Assembly: GCA_034359265.1 (NCBI GenBank)
Contig: CP136891.1
Coordinates: 65,386,001 to 65,450,000 of the forward strand
Source: Canna indica
Lineage: Eukaryota > Streptophyta > Magnoliopsida > Zingiberales > Cannaceae
Reading direction: 5' to 3'
Length of the DNA: 64,000 nucleotides
Part shown: positions 12,295 to 23,165 of the stretch, piece after piece
How the letters are laid out: each line of letters opens with the position of its first letter
How positions within the stretch are numbered: position 1 is the first letter of the stretch
Position numbers and translations under genes: made by a program
The notes under the pieces: model-generated
The model's input: the letters and a program-made list of their open reading frames with translations, nothing else
Told to the model about the DNA's origin: nothing
Database searches by the model: none

Positions 12295-14353
12295 TGGCCG
12301 CCATGCTTCCGCCATTGGCCACAACGCCATCCGCCATATCTGTATGGCGGATTTTTGGCTTTCCGCCATGAGCTGCCATCCACCATTAATAACACTGGTC
12401 ATTATCAATTCTCGATTAGGATATTTGGTACTTGGCTTTTGTAAGTGCATAGATAAGTCCAACAAGCTCTACTGAAGTCATCCACTAAAGTCAGAAAATA
12501 AGAACAACCATCATGTGTAGGGACTCTATGAGGTCCCCATACATCACAATGTACATCTCAAAACAACTGGTGCTTTTATTCATGCTCTTTGGAAAGGGAA
12601 GTACATATTGTTTTGCCAATGGACAGACATTACAAAGGAGATTTGAAGCCTTATTTAACTCAGGAATAATACCTGATAACAATTTCATTCTAACAAATGA
12701 CATATGACCTAAGCGAAGATGTCAAATGGTTGTTGTATCTAATGAAGTTGACAAGGCTGGTGTAGTTTTTCTTTTGTTACCGGTGTGGGCTGCTACTCCA
12801 GAGATTAAGTACAATCCATCATTTTCTTTACCACTTCCCAGAACCTTCTTCGTAGTAAGGTCCTGGATGATAAAATTTGTAGGGTTAAAGGTCACAAAAC
12901 AATTCAATTCTTTCATCAACCTACTTACTGACATAATATTGAAATTGAACTCTGGTACAGAAAGAGTGTTGGCAAGTTTTAGGTTTTTATTGATATAAGC
13001 TGTCCCTACATGAGAAACTATGGTTGATGACCCATTTGGAAGGGATATCCTACTCTTTAAGGTTGGTTTTGAGGTGTTTTTAAGGATCATATGATGAGAA
13101 GCAATATGGTCGGTAGACCCACTATCTAAAATCCAATTATTGAGTATTGAACATGAAACTGAGCATAAAGATGCTTGGTTGCAAGATATACTTGTCATGT
13201 TGACTTGTGGTTGGTTAGAAGATTTGTGCTGGTTCAACAAGCTTAATAAGGCATTTATCTGCTCCTCAGATATCCCTTTTAAAGCACCCTCTTGTTTAAG
13301 TTGAACTCCTGAATTTGATTTTTCAGTTTCAGCTTCCTCAACTCTTGAACTTTGAGTACTAAAGCCAGGTTGCTCATACATTTTTTTCTTTCTTTTGTGC
13401 AGATAATGTCTTGGGGGATAGCCATGGATTTTATAACACACTTCACGAGTACATCCAAGTTTTTGACAGTGGTCGCAAAATTTCTTGAAGGTGCCTGAAA
13501 CTTTGCCCTTTAAACTTGTTGAATTTACCTCTGTTTGAGGAGTTTTGGTATACACTATTCAGTGCTACATTCTCTCCTCCTGAATTCAAATTTACCCCCA
13601 CATTTCGCTAAGATTCCTCCTGCTCAAGCAATGCATATGCTTGATTAATGTCAGGCAACGACTTCATACAAATGCATCATTAACTCCCATCAAAAACTGC
13701 ATCATCCTATCCTTTTCAATATTAATCCTTCCAATTTCACATTTGCAGTAAGTTCCAGCATCCAACGCATCTAACTCATCCCACATTCCTTTAATTTTGT
13801 GAAATAATATGCAATTGTTAATGTTCCTTGCTTGGTTGAACTAATCGCAACTTTGATCTCAAATACCCTTGGAGCATTACTTCTTCCGAACTCGTTTTTC
13901 ATGTTTCTCCACATTTTACAAGTTGTCGTTGAATACATCACACTATTGCATAGCTTCGGTGCTATGGATTGCAAAATTCATGAGCGCACCATATCATTGC
14001 ATCTATTCCACTGTTTGAACTTGGGAGAAAATTCATCAAGGAGCTCCATAAATCCATTTACAAACCCTAGTTTACTTTTTGCTGATAAAGATATAGTCAT
14101 TGATTGCTTCCAGCCCTGTGAGCTGAACTGAAACCAAAACCATACCCGGATTGTCGCTGGTCTGGAGCAAATATGGATTGTCCTCGACTTCAATGATGTC
14201 CGATGACGAGCTGTTGTCGGGGTGATTCTGTCAATCAGCCATCGTAGATCTGGCAACCATTGATAACCTATTTCTTGCCATCTCGATGGATCTGTCACAA
14301 GCTCAGCTCCCGATCCGTCTTCATCTCAGAATCCCTAATATCGATTTCTGCGA

Positions 14354-14523
14354 TGGGATCTCGAGAACATAACATAAAGGGGGAAAATGGAAAAGAGGGA
14401 AAACTAGCTTTTGAATCTTATTACATCAAGTCGTAACAGGTTACAAGTGTTTGCCATTTATATGCTAAGTACAAAACAGAATAGGAAAAGCCCATAATGC
14501 CCTTTACATGGTAGCTTACTCCA
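14354..14523 (-). repeat. 5' LTR of the minus-strand copia
   Basis: About 170 bp matching 4319-4485. It precedes the gag region on the minus strand. A convincing primer-binding site next to it was not seen. Confidence 0.75.
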
Positions 14524-14558
14524 GCTATGCTTATTGATTCATATAAGCTACATTAACC

Positions 14559-15423
14559 CATGGTTTTAAATCTCGTACCGTACCGGACGGTAAGCCCGAT
14601 ATATACCAGTTTTTGAAAAAATCAGTATACGAGATACCCAATATGGGTAAATACCGGGTATCTCGGTAAATATCGTCCGATATGCCTAGTATTTATTGAA
14701 TACCGGGTGGTATTTGCTATCATACCGGATCATACCGCCCGGTATGACCTTGTGTACTATTGCAACATACCGGGTATTGAAAAATACCAATATCTCGATA
14801 ATACCACCCGGTATGCTCTGGTATTTAGCAAATACCGGGCGGTATTTGCTGTCATACCGGGTGATACCGCCCGGTATGATCAAACGGCCCTTAAAAAGAG
14901 CCGTTGGGTACTGTTTGATACTGTATTAGGGTTTTTCATAGATAAAATAGAATCATTATATTGGAATTTATATAGGGCGACACAGACCCACAACCCAAAT
15001 GATCCAAAAAATTTGCATAGTGCAACATAAGACGGTTAGGGAAAATCAGTCGCTACACATCCCAACATACGGTGTTGATCTTAGTCCGTCGTACTTGTAC
15101 ATATCTTGGGGATATACACGACTACATAAACTCCAATGTAATGATTCTATTGTATCTATGAAAAACCCTAATATAGTATCAAAACAGTACCCAACGACTC
15201 TTTAAATATTATATTCATGTATTTGACATTTGAATCTTAAATTTAAGTATTTCTTAATCAATGATGTGTTATTGGAGTTATTTTTAACAGCAAAATAAAA
15301 AAAAAGACCTAGTATACAATTTTTGTACCGGACCGTACCGTGTATTGGTACGGTATGGTATCGGTACGTACCGGTACCGGTCATCCACCGAGATGATGAC
15401 CGGTATCGATATTTTAAACCTTG
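14559..15423. mobile_element. 865-bp non-autonomous hAT element of the CCGGTAT-repeat family
   Basis: The ends are CATGGTTTTAAATCTCG and, inverted, CAAGGTTTAAAATATCG. The flanks CATTAACC (14551-14558) and CATTAATC (15424-15431) are an 8-bp duplication with one mismatch. Both subterminal regions are packed with CCGGTAT/ATACCGG motifs. The left 150 bp and the right 230 bp match the ends of the full transposon at 35163-39231, but no transposase is present. It lies between the minus-strand copia and the rest of DnaJ intron 1. Confidence 0.85.
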
Positions 15424-16285
15424 CATTAATCTACTAAACCAACTCATTAACTAGTAACTGTACATCATGCTCCCGTTCTGCGTATTACTCAATATGACTA
15501 GGAATCACAAGAAAAGCAACAGAAAATTAACTAAACAAGATGCTCCATGCTCCTCTAGTTGATCATTTTCATTAGCAGGTCCATTCAATGATTGCATGAC
15601 AAGTCATAACAAATCAGTCAATAAAAAAGGACAGAAAGCAGTAAGCATTTGAATCATTGCAACCAGATAATTTTTGTTCCTACTAAATAAAAGAGAGAAC
15701 AGGCCACTGACACAATTTTCTATTGAAAGAAGATCCAACCAAAAGTAAGCTATAGTGGAGGCTTCAACAGAATTCACACTCTAACTCCAAATCTAAATAC
15801 AATTAAGTCATCACTACAAAATCCTTGTGGCATTGTTTGCGGATTATGCACTAAAGCTACTTCTGAGTTAATACAACTGACCCTCATCAAATGTTTTTAG
15901 ATTGCCATCATTCGAATTTCCGGCAATGTTAGCCTTGATGAAAAAGAATAATAACATTACAAATATGATACTTTGATAGACTTTACTCCAGTCATACATG
16001 CATCTGTGACACCCCCACCGGGCGCTTGTCGTACAGTAAAAGCCTCTAATGACAACTCCGAAACCCTAATGAAGGACTAACGGAGATAAAAAAAACAAGC
16101 ACAAGCCACACATGAAACCCATTCAAGTGAAGCATATAACTTTTGAAGCCAAAACAAGACAACGAACATTAGGGTTTTGCATGACCTATCTTAATTGAAG
16201 CCAACAGACGACGAACTCCAGAAGTAAACAGATAATTTGAAGCGCAAAGATGATAAGGAGATGAAGAGGCAGCAAAGTAGGATAC
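15424..16285 (-). other. Remaining 5' part of DnaJ intron 1
   Basis: AT-rich sequence without recognisable genes, directly downstream of the exon 1 donor. A 15-bp word (atgactaggaatcac) near 15494 also occurs near 4271, on the other side of the transposon nest. Confidence 0.6.
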
Positions 16286-16414
16286 CTCGTACAAACTTTT
16301 GCTATCGGAAGCAGACCATTCACCGGCGTCTAGGGTTTCCCCCTCGTCTCCACCTTTTTGTGCATTCGCCTCGGCGTCCTCGCTGGAAACCCTAGATTTC
16401 TTCTTCCTCTCCAT
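16286..16414 (-). CDS. Exon 1 of the DnaJ-like gene
   Basis: The exon encodes the lysine-rich N terminus (MERKKKSRVSSEDAE...) and the first J-domain residues SKSLYE, 43 codons ending in phase 0 at a GAG^gtatcc donor. The MxRKKKSRVS start is characteristic of plant dnaJ 6 proteins, which supports this ATG. The next exon is more than 12 kb away, beyond two nested retrotransposons. Reading through the donor would give a short frame ending at 16169, which I take as intron. Confidence 0.85.
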
Positions 16415-16496
16415 CTATGGTTAGTGCAGAAGGGGTGTGATCGAAGAAAGGGCGGGAGAAATCTATATATATATATATATATAATAAGAAACTAAC
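16415..16496 (-). promoter_or_regulatory. Residual upstream region of the DnaJ-like gene
   Basis: Only about 82 bp separate the start codon from retrotransposon sequence. They hold a 5' UTR-like GC-rich stretch and a (TA)n run at 16463-16483. Any real promoter has been cut off or must lie in the element. Confidence 0.5.
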
Positions 16497-16893
16497 TCAA
16501 AACCAAGGTTAGTACTAGGGAGATGACCATTGTCATCACCACCCTCAACAAAAGTATTAAGTTCTTCGATTTTAGCATAGTCATATAACATATTTAATGT
16601 TGCACAAATATCAAAAGCGGAAGAACAATGCATAACCTTTTCAAGAATTTCATTTGAAAATGAGCAATATAAGAGATGCATTGTTTTAGCATTCAATTCA
16701 AATAATCCAACTTGTTCTTGAGTCCAATCATTTATGTCAATGGTGGGCTCAACATACTCATTCTTTAGCATGCACAATAGATCTAAACTTTGTGTTTTAA
16801 GAAAGGTATATATCATACTCTTTCAAACACCAAAGTTTTCTTCATCAAACCTAGGTAATGCAAATGTTATACTCTTGAGAGCCATTTCTAGAT
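16497..16893 (-). pseudogene. Truncated second copy of the element's gag
   Basis: The first part of gag, nearly identical to 23097-22709 (MIYTFLKTQSLDLLCML... to STNLGF), is cut abruptly at 16497 next to an ACTAACTC/(TA)n junction with the DnaJ upstream region. One visible change is DICATLNM in place of DIWVTLNM. Confidence 0.8.
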
Positions 16894-16939
16894 CGAGATA
16901 AGGTGTAGAAGAGATGGTGAAGTCTCAAGCTACAGACCC

Positions 16940-16953
16940 GCTCTGATACCAAA
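16940..16953 (-). promoter_or_regulatory. Second primer-binding site of the tandem element
   Basis: TTTGGTATCAGAGC on the minus strand, followed by the truncated gag copy ending at 16497. Confidence 0.8.
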
Positions 16954-18422
16954 TGAAAGCGGAATGACGACACTAGAGGGGGGTGAATAGTGTGTTTACT
17001 AAATCAATTAGTCTAAATTCCGATTTTAATTATTTCTTGATTAGTTTAGGCAAGATGCAATTTGCCGACTAAATGTGGAAGCAATAATAGCACAATTAAG
17101 CACAAATAATTAAAACAATGCAAACACGATAATTTATAGTGGTTCCCCCAATGCCTACTCCACTACCTAAGCACCCCGCTTAGGATTTCCAAACTAGTTT
17201 TACTAGATTAACTTTCGTTTCCCTTACACAGAGGACTTTTCACTCGAAGAGTCGCACTCTCGACCTACGGCACTTCCACACTCGGAAATCTCCGCCTTCT
17301 TACCGAGAGCACTCTTCCACCTCAACCCTAAGGGACAACTAGAACTAATCCTAGTAACAACTAAGTTTACACAAGTGGCTTTATACCTTTTCACTAAGGT
17401 AACCACTTTCACACACAAGACTAAACACCCGGTCTTCGTACAAGCCCAAATCAAATAATGTTCAAATAACAAGTAAAAATTACAACGAAAAGAGCTTAGA
17501 AATGAAACCAAAAATTAGCGCTCTTTTCCAAGCCTTGGATCCTCCAACTCGCTAAGTCGTAGAGCTCTAATCAATTCTCGAGTTGAGGCAAAGTGTGCGC
17601 TTGAAGAAGTTATCGCCGGAAGAATTGGGCGCAAACACCTAATCTTTTGGAAGGCTCTAAACTTCCGTTTAATTGCTCAATGAAATCTGTAGAGGTCAAG
17701 GAAGAAGATTAAATGTGTTATATGAGGGTGTATTTATACCCTCCTGAAAAAATGACGGCTCAACGGATAGTTTTCTATCCATTGCAAATGCCGGTCGATT
17801 GGTCGATCGATTGCTCATTCTACCACTGCCCTTCTCTCTGTGTACGGTCGACCACCCAGACGCGAATCCTTCGATCACGCATTCGGTCGACCAATCGATC
17901 GACCGACGCGAGTTGCGTCTGTGGCTATCCTCAGTTCGGTCGACCAATTGGTCGACCGATAGGCTTACTGCCTATTTTCGGCCTCTGTCGATCAACCGAA
18001 GTGGCCACTGTCTATTTTTGGCAGTGTTCGGTCGATCGACAAGGCTACTGCCTCTAACTTACACTATTCGGTCGATCGCCCGATCGACCGAACTTAGGCT
18101 GAATTGAATTTTCAGCCCTTTTTCTTCTGCGCTTTATTTTCGGGTTTCGGCTTTCAACGAGCATCATCTTGGAGAGTTTTCCATGTGATCAAGCTCGTCC
18201 AATACGTCTTCGGTGCACACGTTGATCTTCGAGAAATTCCGCGATGAACCTGAGCGCGACGATCAATGTCCTTCTGATTTTCTGATTTCTCCGATCGAGG
18301 ACATCGAACGCTAATCGATATGGAACCTGAAAGATTTCTCGATGAAATATTAATTCAATGTTTGTTATTATCAAAACCGAAATTAAGAGATTAAGACCAA
18401 GGTTGAAAACCTAAAGCCAACA
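16954..18422 (-). repeat. Second LTR of the gag-only element (1,469 bp)
   Basis: It has the same termini as 23166-24645. On its internal side it meets a purine tract (complement of 18423-18436), as expected for a 3' LTR. On its other side it meets another primer site and gag start, as expected for a 5' LTR. It therefore appears shared by two tandem copies. Confidence 0.85.
17785..18095. repeat. Clustered palindromes (GGTCGACC/GGTCGATCG) in the LTR
   Basis: More than ten partly degenerate copies of CGGTCGACCGA or CGGTCGATCGACC occur in about 300 bp, spaced by GC-rich spacers such as 'ctactgcct' and 'gcgagttgcgtctg'. The equivalent cluster in the other LTR is at 24000-24305. Confidence 0.8.
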
Positions 18423-21400
18423 ATCTCCCCATTTTTGATGATGACAAATATCCTTAAGAAAATATATCATTAAAGCATATAGGATATCATCTAAGGGATT
18501 TCTCCCCATATCAATATGCATATCTATGAAATAAACTCCCCCTATCTATATGCATGGATTTCCTATATTTTCCTCCCCTTTACCTATAATTTTCTCCCTA
18601 TTTTCATATACTTTTCTCCCCGGTTATACCTATACTCTTCTCCCCCTTTTGACATCAAGGGCAAGAAATGTCAATCTAGACAAAGGGATGGAAAAACAAA
18701 TATTTTTTCATGAAGTTAAGACTCTAAAAATTATTTTTCATGAAACATGAAAATCTCAACCAAAGGGATGGAAAACAAGTATTTGATATGAAACAAAGTC
18801 ATACATGATATGCTCAAAGCTAAATTTTTGAATTCAAGATAAATCATGTATGTTCTCAAGAATCAATGTACTCATATCTTTTTTATGACATTTTTAGATT
18901 TTATTCAAACTCTCAACATATCAAGATATGGTCATTGAAATCATGTATATCAAGTTTGAAGTGAAACTAATGTCATTTAATCCAAATATGAACTTAACAA
19001 GTTTTCATTTGAAATAAGCATGAAAGACATGAAAATGCTAAGTTTCAAGTTTTGCTATCTACTCATGTTTTCTCATATTTAGGCACTTGGACATCTAACA
19101 TGAGAGAATGTAAGTCTATGAATCAAGTTTGGGCTTAAGATGAAATTTTTAAGTTACTTTGTTGACTTAGGTCAACCTATACCTCAAGATTTAAAAAAAT
19201 CAAACTTTTAAATTTATACAAAAGCATATTTTTGATGAAAATCTTTGGTATATTTTTGGATGAAAATTTTGATACCAAATATTGAATGGTCATTTGAAAT
19301 GCATGTATAAAGTTTGAACTCAAAAGAATTTTCAAGGACCATTTTTCATCCTATATTGATTTTAATCAAAAGCTTATTTTTAAGATATCGCTCAATATAT
19401 CAAAATCATTTTTGAAAATGATTTTACTCAAGGAATAATGAGAACGATATTAAAGATGAAATCAAAATAGCATGCACAAAGTTTCATTTGAAGTTTTTTT
19501 TGAAGAAAATTCAAGGTATCGAAAAGATTGATATTTAAAAAAAATGATACTTTGTATTTTTTAAAGACCAACTTTAAAATTCCATTATAAATTAGATTCT
19601 TGATGAAATATTTTAAAATTTTTACTGATAAAATTTGATTTTTCAATGTATGTGCAATTTCAAGAATCATTTGAAAATGATTTTTTTATATTTCTCTAGA
19701 AATAACTGAAATTGATACAAATTGTAAGTTGAAATGAAATTTTTGTAATTTTCAGTTATTCTTAAAACTTCTTCAATTTTCATTCAAACTTTCATGACAC
19801 CATATGATGGTTATGTAAAGAGCATATGTCAAGTTTAAAGTGAAAATTATGTCCTTAAGTCAAGATATTAACCTAGCATGGTTTCATTCAAAACTAAACT
19901 AGTTTTTATGAAACTTGCTAAGTTTCAATCTTAACATTTACTCATGATTTTTCAAACTTAAACCAATGGATACCTAACATGAGTAAATCTAAACATGTTC
20001 CTCAAATATGAATTGAAAATGAAACCTCTAAGTCAATTTTTGACTTGGGTTAACTTTGTTCAAACGAGGTAAGCATAAATTGACCCCTATTGTTATTTTA
20101 TCCATATACATATGAATTTTTCACTCTAAGTGCTTGGAAATATGTCATACTTATTTCTAAACATGTTTATGAAGTTTTGACTTAAAATGTAGTGTCCAAG
20201 TCGATTTATTGACTTGGGTCAAACTTCTCAAGCTTAAGTCCTCTAATGTGATCTAGTTATCTCATTTTTCATCTAGATATGAATTTTTAATTTTAAATAC
20301 CTAGACAACTAATTATTAACACACCTAAACATGTTCATCAAATTTTTAACTTAAAATGAAGTCTCTAAAGAAGAATTTTAACCTAGTTCGATTTCATAAA
20401 TATCATGATATCATGAAATGAGCTAAGTTATCAAAAATTTTCCTACGCATGAAAATTCAAATATTTATCATGCAACATCAATCATGAGTATAGAGACATC
20501 ATTAAACATGAAAAATTCAATTATTATACTAAGATTTTTGCAAAAGTTAAATTCGTACATTAGTCTTAAAAATTTGCCTAACTTTTCATTTTCTTTTAGA
20601 TAGCATAGGCTTCAATGTCTACCACTTTCTTAACTTGCGAGTAGGCTTCATTTGTATCAAAATAAAATAATATGCCAACTAGTAAGCTAACTTACTAAAT
20701 AGCACAAGTTTAATGCAAAGTTTCTTTAAAAATTCAATCTATGCTAGATAGTAATGATTCATTTTAAGAAGGATATCATGATGAATCAAGGAGATCTTAA
20801 GATGTGAAATATTTGAAGAATAAGACCTCTACCCATGTTAAATTAGTTTGGACTTGCAAGAAGATCTCTAATAATAGATATCAACCTAAAGCAAATTTCA
20901 TTCACTGAAATTTGCCTAAGTACTAAAGTTCTACCTACTCATGAGAAATCAAGGGTTTTACATGTAATTACCATCATGAGTATAGAGACAATTTAAGCTT
21001 AAATATTTAGGTATACTATGTTATACCTTATACTTGAAACTTTAGCCAAACTAATCTTTTTTTTCCTAATTAGCCTTCCTAAAACACTTATAACTTGCAA
21101 GTAAGCTACACTAATATTTTTAGAGAAAATATAGCTACTTAGCAAGCTAACTCAACCAAAAAGCAAAGAGAAGCATTAAGTATCATTATCAAAGATCACT
21201 TTGCTTAAATGGTTCAAAATTCATTTTAAATAAAATCAAGTCATACCAAAACGAATTTTAAGAGATCACAAAGATAATAAATATGAAAACATGATCTTCA
21301 ACCCTTCCTATTGGTTGAAAACCGAAATGCCACAATGAGCCTACGATTTAGAACCGCAAGGTCGCTTGAGCCCATTACAGGCTACATAGGTCTCCGAAGA

Positions 21401-21684
21401 GACCGGAAATCAAAAATCAAAAAGCATTTTTGAAACTTATTAAGAGCGAAAAACTACTAACATTAAGAATATATCAAAACTCCAACTATAGTTTAAGCAA
21501 GTGAGTATAGGAGATGATACAAAGTGTACCTAGATGCTAATTTCCATATATATATGGCATCATGATGGTTTGAAGTTGCAACCAAATGATGAATCTTCAC
21601 TTAAGTCCATGGTCAACTTCAACTCTTCACTTGTTTTTACCGTTGTGTGGTAGCTCCCCCTACAAGAGAAGATACTTTTGGTAC
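18423..21684 (-). other. Long non-coding internal region of the gag-only element
   Basis: About 3.26 kb of A/T-rich DNA with repeated words such as 'catgagt', 'gacttgggt' and 'atgaaa' and no convincing coding frame. It replaces the position where copia pol would lie. A polypurine tract (18423-18436, minus AAAAATGGGGAGAT) is at its end. Confidence 0.7.
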
Positions 21685-23097
21685 CTAAATGACTTTGAGT
21701 CCTTGGAGGTTAATGGGCTTATGTACCCAAAGTTTCTTAACAACACTAGAGTTCACTTTGAAAGCACAATCATAGATGGCATGCCCATAAACACCACAAC
21801 AAAAATAATGTCCATTAAATTTCTTTTTATTTTTGTTATGGACATGAGGTTTAAAGTTAGAATGCTTAACATGTGAAATATTATGAGCATGAGCATTCTT
21901 GTTTGGAGATTTCCTAAATGAGATATTTTGATTTTTAGGACTCCTAAAAGATGAAGCATTTGATAAGTTACTAGTTTTCTTACTCAAGAAAACAACCTCA
22001 TTTTTTAAGTCATTGATGGATTTGTGTAAAGCTTGAATTTGAAATTTCAACAAACAATTGTCATTTTTCAAAATATCATGTTCAAATTTGAAGTCACTTA
22101 TACAATTCTTACCATTTAGATTCACATTATTTTTTGTATTTTCATTCTCATTTCTAATTTTTGAAATCTTAGTTAATAACTCATCATTCTCAATTTCTAA
22201 TTCTTCATTTATATGTTTCAAATCTTAATTTCAAGTTTTAAGGCATCATTGCAAGAATCTAAAGGGCCAGTATTCAATTTTTTAGTTTTTAATTCATGCA
22301 CATGAGAGCTAAGCCTTAAATTTTCCTTCTTTAATTTTTTATTTTCCTTATTCTTTTTCATGAGCAAATTATACATCTTTTTACATTCTTCTAGTAGTTC
22401 TTCATATGACATATCAAGGGATTTTGAGCTACTAGAGTCATTATCATTAACATTTTGAACATGACTAGAAGATGGAGAATATACCTCATCTCGAAGACCC
22501 ATGAGGCAATAGTTTGATGTAGCTTCATTGTCATGTCTAGAAGATGCTTCACTTGATTGAGATGTGGATGAAGAAGCACACTTATTTTTGGATTTCTTCT
22601 TCACTAGTGGACAATTCTTCTTCTTGTGTCCCTTCTCTTGGCAAAGGAATCCTAAGTTTTCTTTTTTGATTCTTGCTTGTGCTTCTTTGGCTAGAAGTGC
22701 TTTGGGCATCAAAACCAAGGTTAGTACTAGGGGGATGACCATTGTCATCACCACCCTCAACAAAAGTATTAAGTTCTTCGATTTTAGCATAGTCATATAA
22801 CATATTTAATGTTACCCAAATATCAAAAGCGGAAGAACAATGCATAACCTTTTCAAGAATTTCATTTGAAAATGAGCAATATAAGAGATGCATTGTTTTA
22901 GCATTCAATTCAAATAATCCAACTTGTTCTTGAGTCCAATCATTTATGTCAATGGTGGGCTCAACATACTCATTCTTTAGCATGCACAATAGATCTAAAC
23001 TTTGTGTTTTAAGAAAGGTATATATCATACTCTTTCAAACACCAAAGTTTTCTTCATCAAACCTAGGTAATGCAAATGTTATACTCTTGAGAGCCAT
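21685..23097 (-). pseudogene. Copia-type Gag (UBN2-like with two zinc knuckles), frameshifted
   Basis: The start at 23097 (MALKSITFALPRFDEENFGV) is followed by a TGA where a Trp is usual, then by a UBN2-like capsid region (QEQVGLFELNAKTMHLLYCSF). A zinc knuckle CQEKGHKKKNC lies near 22640 in another frame, then a Lys/Glu/Asn-rich coiled-coil stretch (KKNKENKKLKKENLRLSSH). A second CCGVYGHAIYDC knuckle near 21790 and an LWVHKP tail end at 21685. Frames shift near 22670 and 22220. Gag would package element RNA into particles; here it is broken at least three times. No pol follows. Confidence 0.75.
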
Positions 23098-23151
23098 TTC
23101 TAGATCGAGATAAGGTGTAGAAGAGATGGTGAAGTCTCAAGCTACGGACCC

Positions 23152-23165
23152 GCTCTGATACCAAA
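23152..23165 (-). promoter_or_regulatory. Primer-binding site (tRNA-Met type)
   Basis: The minus strand reads TTTGGTATCAGAGC directly after the LTR end. An identical site lies at 16940-16953 beside the other LTR. Confidence 0.85.

Larger units (their letters stand above)
11233..12397. mobile_element. 1.17-kb non-autonomous hAT element in the copia integrase
   Basis: The ends read CAGTGTTGTCAAATAGCGG and, inverted, CAGTGTTATTAATGG. They are flanked by a perfect 8-bp duplication GTCATTAT (11225-11232 and 12398-12405), diagnostic of hAT. GGCGGA/TCCGCC-rich subterminal stretches occur at both ends. There is no transposase; the interior is a long pyrimidine tract and a TA/CA microsatellite. It interrupts the integrase codons next to DNDREF. 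Confidence 0.85.
9010..14300 (-). pseudogene. Copia gag-pol remnant, minus strand
   Basis: Read 3' to 5' in window coordinates. Gag is at about 14300-13570 (SMTISLSAKSKLGFVNG, FGRSNAPRVFEIK). A GRKP/zinc-finger-like CDHCQKLGCTREVCYKIHG lies near 13470, and the aspartic protease NWILDSGSTDHIASHH near 13120. GAG-pre-integrase (LLCNVCPLAKQYVLPFPKS) is near 12620. Integrase is split by the hAT insertion at 11233-12405 and resumes with DNDREFFNQ and, at 11062-10583, [17 protein letters not shown] is at 10540-9403 (QLDVNNAYLHEDFDEDVYM). The RT box reads YVDN near 9725 in place of YVDD, and the frame is broken several times, so the enzyme is dead. RNase H continues to 9010, where the plus-strand copia interrupts it; its last codons lie at 4490-4603. 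Confidence 0.8.
4319..14523 (-). mobile_element. Copia retrotransposon (minus strand) in DnaJ intron 1, with nested insertions
   Basis: Near-identical terminal repeats of about 170 bp (4319-4485 and 14354-14523, both starting tgggatctc and sharing 'cataatgccctttacatg') enclose minus-strand gag, protease, integrase, RT and RNase H remnants. Subtracting the nested copia (4604-9009) and the nested hAT (11233-12405) leaves about 4.6 kb, the usual size of such an element. The exact LTR ends and the 5-bp TSD are not clear to me. Outside it lie ordinary intron bases (4130-4318). Confidence 0.8.
1756..16414 (-). pseudogene. DnaJ (DNAJC9-like, 'dnaJ 6' type) co-chaperone gene, eight exons, broken
   Basis: Type-III J-domain protein, expected to stimulate Hsp70 ATPase in the nucleus or cytosol. 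Exons, in transcript order: 16286-16414, 4031-4129, 3843-3944, 3644-3703, 3440-3546, then exon 6 as 2788-2807 plus 2280-2342, then 2022-2112 and 1756-1942. The lengths (129, 99, 102, 60, 107, 83, 91, 187) sum to 858 nt, exactly 286 codons with the stop, and the introns I checked are GT-AG except one. Exon 2 carries the J-domain HPD motif ([12 protein letters not shown]). Exons 5 and 6 carry the conserved [20 protein letters not shown] and CSDPKLDSH segments of this family. Two lesions are visible: a 437-bp MITE inside exon 6, and CG instead of AG at the exon 7 acceptor (2113-2114). Intron 1 is 12,156 bp and full of transposons. A rescued transcript is possible if the MITE is spliced out, but I expect a pseudogene or a damaged allele. 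Confidence 0.85.

Noticed and set aside
23152..23165. tRNA-like matches at GGTATCAGAGC sites (also 4690, 16940 and 25068)
   Set aside because: These are short primer-binding sites complementary to the tRNA 3' end, not tRNA genes; no cloverleaf sequence surrounds them.
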